A DNA stretch of 64,000 nucleotides from CAZELM01 sp964512995. Its GTDB lineage: Bacteria; CSSED10-310. The DNA lies in NCBI GenBank assembly GCA_964512995.1, contig CAZELM010000004.1:1-64000 (forward strand), read 5' to 3'. Below are positions 27,976 through 36,836 of the stretch, in pieces. The first letter of the stretch is position 1. The number at the start of each line of letters is the position of its first letter. Under the pieces are notes generated by a model. It searched no databases. It had not been told where the DNA came from and was given only the letters and a program-made list of their open reading frames with translations. Made by a program: the position numbers and the translations under genes.

Positions 27976-30117
27976 ATGAAACAATTTTTTTTCTTAATAT
28001 TTCTGGTATGCAATTCTGGAATATGCCTGTTGTCTGTTTCTGCTGGGTACACAAATGACATCGAAGCAACCCGAACCTTTTTTATTGATGAGATGATGGT
28101 CATCCGTCATGTTCCAGACGATTATCCGACTATCCAATCCGCCATAAATAATTCAGAATGGGGTGATACCATCATTATTGGAGATGGAATTTACACTGGA
28201 CCTCAGAATCGGGAGTTGGATTATCGGGGGAAATGTCTGACGATCACATCAGAGAACGGTCCGGAAACGTGTGTCATTGACTGTGAACGACAAAATCGTG
28301 GTGTAACTTTTCTGAATGGTGAAGATGAACGAGCTGTTCTAAATGGTGTAACGATTCGCAATGGATTGACTTCCGGATACTCTGATGACGGCGGTGCTAT
28401 CTATTGTTATCACTCCTCCCCGACTATTATGAATTGCATATTTGACAGGAATTCATCCAACGACCATGGAGGAGGGATTTCGTTGTATGGATCGTCACCA
28501 ATCATTCAATCGTGTATTTTTACCAACAACATAGCCAACCACAGTGCGGGTGGGGTCTACTGTTATTCCCAATCAAATCCTCTGATCACGGATTGCATGT
28601 TTATAGCTAACCAGGCACGAGATGTCGGTGGCGCTATCTGGTGTGATAACACTTATATTGTCAATATCAACAACTGCATTTTTCAGGAAAATCAATCTAT
28701 TGGAATTGGTGGTGGTGCTCTTTCGTTTTATCGGGCTTCTGTCAGTATATGGAACTGCTCCCTTTTAGCTAACACAGCAACCGGACGGGGAGGAGGATTA
28801 TATGCTATGGAATCAAATTCCATTAAAATAAAAGATACTGTTATTCAAGGAAATATTGCTAGAGGTTATGGGGGAGGCATTTCATTCATAAACACCGATC
28901 CCACTATTTCCAATTCCATCATTTCGGAAAATACATCAACTAAAAATGGGGGTGGCGCTCTCTTTGATCACTCTTCGGCAAACCTTTCACGGTGTGAAAT
29001 CACAAGCAACTACTCCGATGAAAGTGGAGGGGGGTTTTACAGTCACTCTGGTACTATTCTGCTAACCAACAGTGTAGTAAATGATAACAGAGTGCCGGAT
29101 CATGGAGCTGGAATTTATGGATTAGAATCTCAGGTCGAAACATCCAATTGCCTGATCGCCCGAAACCATGCTGGTCTTGATGGTGGTGGCATTTGCCTCA
29201 ATATGTCTCAGATTACAATGATAAACTGCACAGTAGTGAACAACAATGCCAGAGATGGAGGAGGTATCGCGGCGTCTGGATTTCCGGAGATCTCCACCTG
29301 TATTTTCTGGAGTAATTTCCCAAATCAGATCGATGAATCGGGTCTGCCACTCATTACCTATTCCAATATCCAAGGTGGTTTCGAGGGAGACGGTAATATC
29401 GATGCAGATCCCTGTTTCGTATTCGGCCCTCGGGGCGATTATTATCTCAGTCAGATATTATCCGGCCAGACAGTCAACAGCCCATGTCTGGACAGCGGAA
29501 ACGATTTGGCACAAAACATCTGTTTCAATGAAAATGAAGACAACATCTGCCTGAACGAATTGACAACCCGAACAGATCAAATCCCGGATGACGGCATCGT
29601 CGATATCGGCTACCATTTCATTGAAACCGAATCGCCACTCCCGACATACACACCTGAACCCACTGCCTCACCCGTGCCATCTTCAACGCCATCCCCCAAT
29701 ACAACCAACTCCCCAACTTCCACAATATCCCCCTCAGCGACTCCAACGATCCCATCCTATGACGCCATAACAGTGAGGTTATGGATGCCATCCAAGCTTT
29801 ATCGATCAGGAGATCTTTGTAGTTGTAAGGTAAGCATATACAATCCCGGACCGGATACCTATCATCAACTTCAATTGTTTGTTATTCTGGATATTCTGGG
29901 AACCTATTTCTACGCTCCATCCTATACCCATTTTGATTTCTTCAGCCTGCTGAACATTGCTCCCGAGACTTATGACTTCCAAATACTTCCGGAATTTTAC
30001 TGGCCTGAGAATACCGGCTCCGCTCGCGGGATCATCTGGTATGCCGGACTCACCAATCCAGAAATAACAGAACTGATCAGCAATCTCGATACATGGGCGT
30101 TTGGATGGGAGGAATAA
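27976..30117 (+). CDS. Secreted right-handed beta-helix protein with TP-rich linker and shared C-terminal domain
   Basis: 713 residues from the ATG at 27976 (gggag upstream), which opens a signal peptide (KQFFFLIFLVCNSGICLLSV). Residues 38-85 hold the DUF1565-like opening VPDDYPTIQSAIN and a GDTIIIGDGIY strand. About 400 residues of parallel beta-helix rungs follow, with repeated GGGI, GGAI and N-C-I/T-F motifs typical of pectate-lyase-like and polymorphic outer-membrane proteins. A Thr/Pro/Ser linker (about residues 555-595) leads to the shared 110-residue C-terminal domain (VRLWMPSKLYRSGD to AFGWEE). No catalytic residues of a polysaccharide lyase stand out, so it may be a surface adhesin or glycan-binding protein. 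Confidence 0.83.
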   Translation: MKQFFFLIFLVCNSGICLLSVSAGYTNDIEATRTFFIDEMMVIRHVPDDYPTIQSAINNSEWGDTIIIGDGIYTGPQNRELDYRGKCLTITSENGPETCVIDCERQNRGVTFLNGEDERAVLNGVTIRNGLTSGYSDDGGAIYCYHSSPTIMNCIFDRNSSNDHGGGISLYGSSPIIQSCIFTNNIANHSAGGVYCYSQSNPLITDCMFIANQARDVGGAIWCDNTYIVNINNCIFQENQSIGIGGGALSFYRASVSIWNCSLLANTATGRGGGLYAMESNSIKIKDTVIQGNIARGYGGGISFINTDPTISNSIISENTSTKNGGGALFDHSSANLSRCEITSNYSDESGGGFYSHSGTILLTNSVVNDNRVPDHGAGIYGLESQVETSNCLIARNHAGLDGGGICLNMSQITMINCTVVNNNARDGGGIAASGFPEISTCIFWSNFPNQIDESGLPLITYSNIQGGFEGDGNIDADPCFVFGPRGDYYLSQILSGQTVNSPCLDSGNDLAQNICFNENEDNICLNELTTRTDQIPDDGIVDIGYHFIETESPLPTYTPEPTASPVPSSTPSPNTTNSPTSTISPSATPTIPSYDAITVRLWMPSKLYRSGDLCSCKVSIYNPGPDTYHQLQLFVILDILGTYFYAPSYTHFDFFSLLNIAPETYDFQILPEFYWPENTGSARGIIWYAGLTNPEITELISNLDTWAFGWEE

Positions 30118-30252
30118 TTCCATCATTGGCATTTCCTATAAATACAACGATATACCCATCCTCCCGCATATTTTCTGATCTGAATCTATGAGATAGCTGT
30201 AAGACTGCGACATCAAAGTCAGACGCAGACAGGAATCGTCAACGCGTGATGA

Positions 30253-30825
30253 TCACTTGAAAATTTTCGTGATGATCTCATCTGCCTGTTTATAATATGG
30301 CTTGAATGTCTCTGTGTCTCCGTCCTCTTCCAGGCCGCAGGCACGAATCAGATAACTTTCCTCAAATCCAAGCCATTTGAAACTGGCATTATATTTCGGA
30401 TAGATATCATCAAATTTGGATGGATCACCATCTCCCTGAACTAAAACAAACAGAATTTTCTTGCCCGGTGCCAGCCGACTGGGATTAGGCGCTGCAAAAA
30501 AATTGGGGACAAAATACGAGAACGATCGATCGATAAAGCCTTTGAGTTGACTTGTGACATCTCCAAAATACACCGGCGATGTCAAAACCAGGAGGTCTGC
30601 ATTTCCAACCTCATCGAGAACATCCAGCAACTCGTCTTCGACCACACATTTCTCGGATTCTGTTTTACATTTCAGGCATCCCTGACAGCCAAGATAGGTT
30701 AACTCGTTCAAAAAATAAGATGTGATCTCAGCACCCATTGCTTCGGCACGATCCAGAAAGTATTGTGCGATTGTAGTGCTATTCCCTTTATTTCGGGGAC
30801 TTCCAAAAAGACAAACAGCTTTCAT
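30253..30825 (-). CDS. NAD(P)H-dependent FMN reductase / iron-sulfur flavoprotein family
   Basis: 190 residues with a flavodoxin-like fold: VCLFGSPRNKGNSTTI is the FMN phosphate loop, and LTSPVYFGDVTSQLKGFIDR the second FMN-contact motif. Between them GCQGCLKCKTESEKC resembles the compact cysteine motif of Isf-type iron-sulfur flavoproteins. Whether a [4Fe-4S] cluster is bound cannot be told from sequence. A gggagg site precedes the ATG. It stands alone on the minus strand and probably serves cytoplasmic electron transfer or quinone reduction. Confidence 0.85.
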   Translation of the reverse strand: MKAVCLFGSPRNKGNSTTIAQYFLDRAEAMGAEITSYFLNELTYLGCQGCLKCKTESEKCVVEDELLDVLDEVGNADLLVLTSPVYFGDVTSQLKGFIDRSFSYFVPNFFAAPNPSRLAPGKKILFVLVQGDGDPSKFDDIYPKYNASFKWLGFEESYLIRACGLEEDGDTETFKPYYKQADEIITKIFK

Positions 30826-30878
30826 GGTGAAACCTCCCTAAACATCACATTCTATCTCCATCAGCGCCTGTTGTAAAT

Positions 30879-30980
30879 ACTGCCATCCAGTCAAAACTGA
30901 AAAACACCATCAGCTCTGTTGAAAATCCTTCCAATTTGTCACTTTTCGGTATCCAAAAAATGACAGAATTGGATGGCAGT
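30879..30980. repeat. Nested inverted repeats in an intergenic region
   Basis: actgccatcc (30879-30888) is the perfect complement of ggatggcagt (30971-30980). Inside lies a second, competing pair: ccaatttgtca (30931-30941) with tgacagaattgg (30961-30972, one bulge). The element sits between the flavoprotein start and the decayed dockerin copy. It could be a structured leader for the flavoprotein gene, a miniature mobile element, or chance. No target duplication is evident. Confidence 0.35.
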
Positions 30981-31041
30981 TCAATAACATTTTGAATTCC
31001 GAGCTTTTTCCTGTGAAAAAAACACCCGCTATCATTCCGCG

Positions 31042-31339
31042 TTACAAGCTCGATACCCAGTACAGCATAAATATTATCAGGACATCGCAGAAGGAAATCG
31101 CTCCATCATCATCACAGTCCGCGGCTCACCATTCCATTCATATCGGCCAATAGAAACTCACTGCGATATAGAATGCAAGTTGGGCATCACCCGATGAGAT
31201 TGCTCCGCCATTATTGGCATCTCCTGACTGCAGACACGATGGATGGAGTCGATATTGGCGTCAGTGCCGGCATGTCTGTCGGCAGCGTTGTAACTGTTGG
31301 GGTATTTGCTGGTGTCCATGCAGATGTATTCCATGTCTG
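31042..31339 (-). pseudogene. Decayed second copy of the TP-linker and dockerin-like tail
   Basis: Immediately after the stop of the LamG protein, the same frame continues with TPANTPTVTTLPTDMP, a Thr/Pro linker, then ends. In the next frame comes SGDANNGGAISSGDAQLAFY, a run with two in-frame stops, and AADCDDDGAISFCDVLIIF, ending in SSL and a stop at 31042-31044. This matches the intact tail GDANGDGSISSGDAQIAFY...AADCNGDGVVSSGDAQ of the gene beside it. It is a duplicated 3' end that has gained at least one frameshift and two stops. Confidence 0.82.
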
Positions 31340-33175
31340 TTACAAGCTATCTGAACAGCTTCCCACGCCAAGACCCGCATAGAAAATTTGCTGAGCATCG
31401 CCCGATGAAACAACTCCGTCTCCATTACAGTCCGCTGCACATTCCTCAGTATATGTCGGAATGATTGCACCTAACGCGATATAGAAGGCTATTTGTGCAT
31501 CGCCGGAGGAGATGGATCCATCCCCATTAGCATCTCCGGTATTCCGGCATGCTGGGGTGGGGGTCGGGGTGGGGGTGGGCGTATCTGTGGGAGTAGGTGT
31601 CGGAGTGTCTGTAGGTGTATTGGTCGGAGTAGGTGTTTCTGTGGGTGTATTCGTGGGAGTTGGGGTCAGTGTAGGTGTGTCGGTTGGAGTATTCGTGGGA
31701 GTGGGGGTTAGCGTGGGTGTGTCGGTTGGAGTATTCGTGGGAGTGGCAGTCGGTGTATCTGTTGGTGTGGGCGTGGGTGTTGGAGTATCAGTAGGGGTGG
31801 AGGTGGGGGTATCCGTAGGGGTATTGGTAGGTGTCAACGTCGGCGTATCAGTCGGGGTTTCCGTCGGGGTATCGGTCGGAGTCGGGCTGGGGGTATCGGT
31901 CGGAGTATTGGTGGGTGTCAAGGTCGGCGTGTTAGTAGGCGTTCTCGTTGATGTTGGCGGACGGGGTGTATTAGTAGGCGGTAATGGAGTCCACGTTGGG
32001 GTGGGTGTTCGGGTGGGTGTCAAGGTCGGAGTATTGGTGGGTGTGGCAGTCGGTACTGATTCATCTGAAAACGTAAGAAAGGTTCCTGGAGAACTTGTTA
32101 TATTAAATGTGGCCGTCACCCATGACTGACTTCGGGTCGTATCCGAAATCCGGACCTCATCCAATAAACCCCGAAAATACCGATTAGGAGAGCCTCCACC
32201 ATGCCAGGAACGCGCAATCAATACATTGCGATCATTTTTCCAGCTTACAGCAGACGTATTGAGTGGAGCTGTTCCGATCAAAGTTCCGTCAACATACATC
32301 CGAAGTGTCGTTCCATCGTATGTTCCTGAGATGTAATGCCAGGCATTATCCAGGAGGCTGCTGGAAGTCTGAACGCCTGCACATAAGTTGGAGCCATTAT
32401 AATAACAAATAGCCCAGGACAAAACACCTGGACTTGTCATCCCTTGCATCAGCCATCCGGAATAGGGCGTCACCCAACCATGCTGCTTGTCGATCACCAG
32501 ATAATGATCATCGGATTGAGTTGTCGCTGCTTTCATCCAAAACTCCACCGTCATCGTATCGAAATTGAGATCACTGGAGTTGATCAGATCAATGGTATCA
32601 TCGATTCCATCAAACTGGTCGCTCCCATCGATTTTTCCGACAGCATTTTGAGTGACTCCGCCAGAAGGTACACCATCATATGCAGTGGATGCTGAGTTGT
32701 AATGAGTCCCGGTTACTTCCTCCAGATGCTGAATCATCGCAAAATGATTATCCCAGACATTGGCTGGCGTCTGCTGACTCCCACTGGATGCATTCCCATA
32801 ATACATGAAAAGAATCGTATTGACGGACGAAGAAAGAAGCGGAACTTTTACCCAGATTTCCATCTCCTGTTGGCCGGATGTTGGATTATATTTCTCAATC
32901 TCATGTGGTATTTTGGTCGTTCCATCAGACAGAGTGAAGAGAATGTCATCACCATCCGTTTGTGCATGGGTAAAAACAAAATTCGAACTATTGGTACTAT
33001 ACACCAATAATGGATAATCGATGAGATCCTCTGTTGTCAGGGACGAGGCGACCGTGATTTGCTGACGATACAACCATGCTGCGTCATACCAATCAGCATA
33101 TATTGGATTTGCAGCGAACAATATCAAAGGAAAAATGACATGAATCAATCTCATTTTTTTCCACATATTCATCAT
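31340..33175 (-). CDS. Secreted DUF2341-LamG protein with long TP-rich linker and dockerin-like C-terminus
   Basis: 611 residues from the ATG at 33175, chosen for its gaggag site; later in-frame ATGs exist. A signal peptide covers about 1-27. A DUF2341 domain (WLYRQQITV to MYYGNASSG, about 30-125) is followed by a LamG/concanavalin-like lectin domain (about 135-355; GKIDGSDQFDG, DNAWHYISGTYDGTTLRMYV, GLLDEVRI). A Thr/Pro linker of about 170 residues (TPTNTPTDTPT type) then leads to a dockerin-like end with two EF-hand-like loops (DANGDGSISSGD, DCNGDGVVSSGD). It probably binds a surface glycan or polysaccharide. The linker repeats make it prone to length change. A broken copy of its own tail lies just downstream. 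Confidence 0.87.
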   Translation of the reverse strand: MMNMWKKMRLIHVIFPLILFAANPIYADWYDAAWLYRQQITVASSLTTEDLIDYPLLVYSTNSSNFVFTHAQTDGDDILFTLSDGTTKIPHEIEKYNPTSGQQEMEIWVKVPLLSSSVNTILFMYYGNASSGSQQTPANVWDNHFAMIQHLEEVTGTHYNSASTAYDGVPSGGVTQNAVGKIDGSDQFDGIDDTIDLINSSDLNFDTMTVEFWMKAATTQSDDHYLVIDKQHGWVTPYSGWLMQGMTSPGVLSWAICYYNGSNLCAGVQTSSSLLDNAWHYISGTYDGTTLRMYVDGTLIGTAPLNTSAVSWKNDRNVLIARSWHGGGSPNRYFRGLLDEVRISDTTRSQSWVTATFNITSSPGTFLTFSDESVPTATPTNTPTLTPTRTPTPTWTPLPPTNTPRPPTSTRTPTNTPTLTPTNTPTDTPSPTPTDTPTETPTDTPTLTPTNTPTDTPTSTPTDTPTPTPTPTDTPTATPTNTPTDTPTLTPTPTNTPTDTPTLTPTPTNTPTETPTPTNTPTDTPTPTPTDTPTPTPTPTPACRNTGDANGDGSISSGDAQIAFYIALGAIIPTYTEECAADCNGDGVVSSGDAQQIFYAGLGVGSCSDSL

Positions 33176-33313
33176 TCCACTCCTCAAACAGAGTTATCAT
33201 TCAATGAGTTTCCAATGATAAAGATTAAGAGTCATTGGAAGTTAACACACAATAATCAGTATTTATGAATATGGGCACACTGTCAATATTACTCCAGGAA
33301 ATGACACTGGGCA

Positions 33314-33341
33314 TTTACACAATCGATTAATCTGGTATGGT
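33314..33341 (+). promoter_or_regulatory. Candidate promoter of the second collagen-like gene
   Basis: TTTACA at 33314-33319, a 16-base spacer and TATGGT at 33336-33341, 45 bases before the ATG at 33386. Confidence 0.35.
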
Positions 33342-33385
33342 AGTTATATGCGTGAGCATGAAGCATCAAAAAAAGGAGGACAGCA

Positions 33386-34994
33386 ATGATGAAGCGAGGA
33401 ATATTATTAAGTATTGTGATGGCAGTTTATGGTCATTTGATGATGGACCCTGCTGCGGCAAACCTGATTAATTACCAAGGTCATCTCCTGGATCATTCCG
33501 GAGAACCAATCACCGAACAGGTTACTTTCATGTTTTCAATCTACGATGCTGAAACAAACGGCAATTTGCTTTGGAATGAATCACAAGAGGATATCCTCGT
33601 TGATAACGGATTGTTCAATGTGGTTCTGGGAGCGGTTATTCCAATTGCCCTTTCATTTGATGAGCCGGCCTGGTTGGAAGTTTCCGTAAACGGCAGCACA
33701 TTAACTCCCAGGCAACTTTTCTCAAGCGTTGCACGGGCTCTTCAGGCAAATGACGTGCGCAATCAGGATATCCATCCTCGAACCATCAGCATAGAGGGGA
33801 GCGGCCCGATCGTAGATACATTCGGGCATTGGGTTGGCGATCCAACGGGTTTAACAGGGCCACAAGGTGATATAGGACCCCAAGGACCACAGGGCGTTCA
33901 GGGCCTCACTGGACCAACAGGACCCCAAGGACCACAGGGCGTTCAGGGTCTCACCGGACCAACAGGACCTCAAGGACCACAGGGCGTTCAGGGCCTCACT
34001 GGACCAACAGGACCCCAAGGACCACAGGGCGTTCAGGGTCTCACCGGACCAACAGGACCTCAAGGACCACAGGGCGTTCAGGGCCTCACTGGACCAACAG
34101 GACCCCAAGGACCACNNNNNNNNNNNNNNNNNNNNNNNNNNNNNNNNNNNNNNNNNNNNNNNNNNNNNNNNNNNNNNNNNNNNNNNNNNNNNNNNNNNNN
34201 NNNNNNNNNNNNNNNCAACAGGACCCCAAGGACCACAGGGCGTTCAGGGCCTCACTGGACCAACAGGACCCCAAGGACCACAGGGCGTTCAGGGCCTCAC
34301 TGGACCAACAGGACCCCAAGGACCACAGGGCGTTCAGGGCCTCACTGGACCAACAGGACCCCAAGGACCACAGGGCGTTCAGGGCCTCACTGGACCGATA
34401 GCCGGTGCAAACAGACAGCTTATTTATAATGATGAGGGAACTTCTGCAGGAGCTGATATCTACTATGACAATTCAAGTGGATACGTCGGAGTCGGTTCTT
34501 CCAGTCCATCCACTAAATTCGATATCGCGGGACAATTTCAAGTCAATACATCCCTGAACTCCGTGAAGCTGACCAATGACATCGCGATAACGGGGGGAGT
34601 TTTTACTGCATCAACCAATTGGCCCTCATGTGCTGAACCAATCTGGCACATCGACCTTGGAACGGCTACCACAGTTCATGGATTCATCGAAATAGAGTTG
34701 TATGGTGATCATCGATCCGGAAGCTCTTGCGGTGCTTTTTCCTATCACAAATGGCGAATGTCCAATGGCGATATGGGGACACGCGGATCACGTACTGAAT
34801 CAACGGGTTATTCTGATATCAAACTCAATATCCAGGCCAGCGGGACGGCACCGGTATACACCGCTGATCCCACATCCGTGATTCGACTGGATGTTCCAGC
34901 CTATGACTGTGGCTGTGACAGAACATATCATTTTGTGATCACATATACACCCGGAACATTTATCCCCAGTGCCACACATACACCCTATCATTGA
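33386..34994 (+). CDS. Secreted collagen-like repeat protein (spans assembly gap)
   Basis: Starts at ATG 33386 behind aggagg. A signal peptide (about 1-26) precedes the same N-terminal domain as the gene at 9243-10682 (LINYQGHLLD to DIHPRTISI). Perfect 15-residue units follow, each five triplets GPQ-GVQ-GLT-GPT-GPQ (45 bp). The N run at 34116-34215 shifts the apparent frame, but the repeat resumes in a consistent frame from 34218 and continues through GANRQLIYNDEG and VGVGSSSPSTKFDIAG to a stop at 34992-34994. I therefore treat both parts as one gene with true gap length divisible by three. The C-terminal domain (about 165 residues) differs from that of its paralogue, suggesting a swapped binding head. 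Probably a fibrous surface protein. Confidence 0.85.
33850..34396 (+). repeat. 45-bp coding tandem repeat (collagen-like), interrupted by gap
   Basis: Near-identical 45-bp units. Before the gap two silent variants alternate (ggtctcaccgga and ggcctcactgga), giving a 90-bp higher-order unit. After the gap all units carry the ggcctcactgga form. This suggests recent expansion and explains why the assembly broke here. Confidence 0.9.
34116..34215. other. Assembly gap (100 N)
   Basis: Exactly 100 N, a typical placeholder. The left edge ends in aaggaccac and the right edge begins caacagg. Completing one repeat unit needs 24 bases, so the true missing length should be 24 + 45n bases, not 100. Confidence 0.97.
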
Positions 34995-35079
34995 GGCTTT
35001 CGATTTACTTCTATATTTAAACGATTCGTTCACACTTCATCCGGTTGAGTGATGATCGCTTTTTCCCAGAAGATTTTCC

Positions 35080-35130
35080 AGGTGCACTCATGTTGAACGA
35101 GGTGGGGGGGATTCTTGAGTGCACCTTTTT
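35080..35130 (+). terminator. Intrinsic terminator candidate of the collagen-like gene
   Basis: aggtgcactca (35080-35090) pairs perfectly with tgagtgcacct (35116-35126) over a 25-base loop and is followed by a run of T to 35130 on the + strand. The structure lies inside the last codons of the convergent membrane-protein gene, whose stop is at 35088-35090. Confidence 0.6.
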
Positions 35131-36506
35131 GGAGCGATAGATAGCACAATGATAGCTCCCAGGATTGCCATCCAAAGAACTAAATTTGCGATAAACAATA
35201 TACCATATGAGTTATATTGATCCCATCCAGCGAATAGCCTGAACAAAAAAACACTGGAAAGCATTCCAGAAATCACAGGGACAGGAATCAACATATATCT
35301 CAGCCATCTTGCTTGCCAGCCTGATGAAACAAAGTAGGTGTAAGTTATTGCCTGACATATTGGTAAATATACAAAATAATGGGGCCAGGAAGTCTTAAGG
35401 ATAAATGGAACTGCCAAAAAAACAGGAACGATACAGACTCCTTTTTTTTCACAAATCGGATTTCGCTTCAATACGCACACCATCACGATACAGGTCAACG
35501 CCAGGAAATAACCGATAATTTTCAAAATCTGTGCGAAGGACTCATCCGCACCTTTATTAAAAATGATGGAATACCATCGAATCCCCACATGAACGATATA
35601 TTGGGAGTTGACATTTTGATCTATCCATGAGGCATCGCCAATAGACCTGAAAATTTCCGCTTCGAAATTCAACCAGCCGTCAAAACCGAGTATTGTTGCA
35701 GGGACAACAAAAAAGAAAAAACACCCTGCCAGAGTAAATGCGGCACAGGTCCGGGTATCCCGATTCAAGATAAAATAACTGGCAAAAAAGAAAGGAAAGT
35801 ATTTAATTGCCGCTGCCCATGCCAACAAACTACCTGCGAGAGCGGATCTTTTTTGATTGGCGAGGTAAAAGGAGGTAACCACACAGAAAATCATCAATAC
35901 ACTCACCTGCCCCCATTTCATGTTGTGGAGAATCGGGAAACTGGTCGCAAATAAAACAAGATAAATCATCATTCCAGGTGGTGTCAGTTTCAGCAGACCT
36001 CGAGCAGAAACAATGAACAATCCGAATACGCACACAACCTGAAAGATACACCAGACAACCAAAGCTGGCTCCAGTGGCAACATGGTGACAGGAATCAACA
36101 TAACGGCAAAAAAAGATGAGTAGAAATACCCAGTAACAGGCACTGGATTCTTTAAAATCTGCAGACCCATCGGATAATAGTGATATGCGAAGTCCTGCAT
36201 GAATTGTTTACCATGGTCGATGTCAGAGATAAAGCCTGTCACATCTTTCCAAATATATCGATAATACATCAAAATGACGAACTGCAGTATGCCGGTCAAC
36301 ATATACCACTTAAAATGCAAGTGAACATGATCCCATATGGTCAGAAACCAGGATCGGCTTAAGCCGCATGGTATTTGGCTTTTGGAACCAATCCGATTTT
36401 TCCAGGATATCTTCGCCAAGACAATAACAGCTCCCAATACCGACCAATTCCACTCGGATTGATAATTGGTTAAGAAGTTTCCGAAAGAATACCTCTTTTG
36501 ATACAC
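35088..36506 (-). CDS. Polytopic membrane protein, GT87/DUF2029-like glycosyltransferase
   Basis: Up to 472 residues with about ten hydrophobic segments. The pattern DFAYHYYPMGLQIL, GYFYSSFFAVMLIPVTMLPL and WGQVSVLMIFCVV resembles DUF2029 (GT87) polyprenyl-phosphate-mannose-type transferases, where an acidic residue in the first periplasmic loop is catalytic; here the candidate acidic residues lie in DIDHGKQFMQD. The GTG at 36506 has no ribosome-binding site, and the first 65 residues look less like the family, so the true start may be downstream. It probably adds a sugar to a lipid or surface glycan from a lipid-linked donor. Family assignment rests on topology and a few motifs only. Confidence 0.6.
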   Translation of the reverse strand: MYQKRYSFGNFLTNYQSEWNWSVLGAVIVLAKISWKNRIGSKSQIPCGLSRSWFLTIWDHVHLHFKWYMLTGILQFVILMYYRYIWKDVTGFISDIDHGKQFMQDFAYHYYPMGLQILKNPVPVTGYFYSSFFAVMLIPVTMLPLEPALVVWCIFQVVCVFGLFIVSARGLLKLTPPGMMIYLVLFATSFPILHNMKWGQVSVLMIFCVVTSFYLANQKRSALAGSLLAWAAAIKYFPFFFASYFILNRDTRTCAAFTLAGCFFFFVVPATILGFDGWLNFEAEIFRSIGDASWIDQNVNSQYIVHVGIRWYSIIFNKGADESFAQILKIIGYFLALTCIVMVCVLKRNPICEKKGVCIVPVFLAVPFILKTSWPHYFVYLPICQAITYTYFVSSGWQARWLRYMLIPVPVISGMLSSVFLFRLFAGWDQYNSYGILFIANLVLWMAILGAIIVLSIAPKRCTQESPPPRST

Positions 36507-36836
36507 GCGGGTTTTGATTTAGATCCGAGAATTAATATTCTGAAGTTAGAGATCCTATTCAAATTAATTCATAAGTGCATCACCCTGGCTTCGATCAAAA
36601 AATACCTCCTATTTCTCCGCAGGTTTTCATCTCGCCATTGAATGCTCATAATAACTGAACATGCTACTTTTTTTGAGAATCATCCATCACTACTGAAAGA
36701 CATACAGGATCCAGGAAAAATAGGCAATTGCTGCCAAAACTGAGAGCATTCATGCCGCAACAGACAATTTTATCGATGGTGATTCCAGAACGAAAGTGGT
36801 TACCAGTTCCATCCAGAGTGGAATATTGGAAGCAAC
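36507..36836. other. Intergenic divergent region, no gene seen
   Basis: About 330 bases between the divergent membrane protein and the seven-gene operon. I see no recognisable gene or RNA. It should contain promoters for both directions, but no pair of boxes stood out. Confidence 0.45.

Noticed and set aside
31512..32129. Plus-strand Val/Gly-rich frame of 205 codons
   Set aside because: It is the antisense of the Thr/Pro linker of the LamG protein, a common artefact of ACN-CCN repeats.
6679..33175. Cellulosome components
   Set aside because: The dockerin-like tails occur on a protease and a LamG protein, and no cohesin, carbohydrate-binding module or cellulase is present.
34116..34215. Frameshift or two separate genes in the second collagen-like protein
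   Set aside because: The apparent shift is caused by the 100-N placeholder; repeat phase shows the true gap length is divisible by three.
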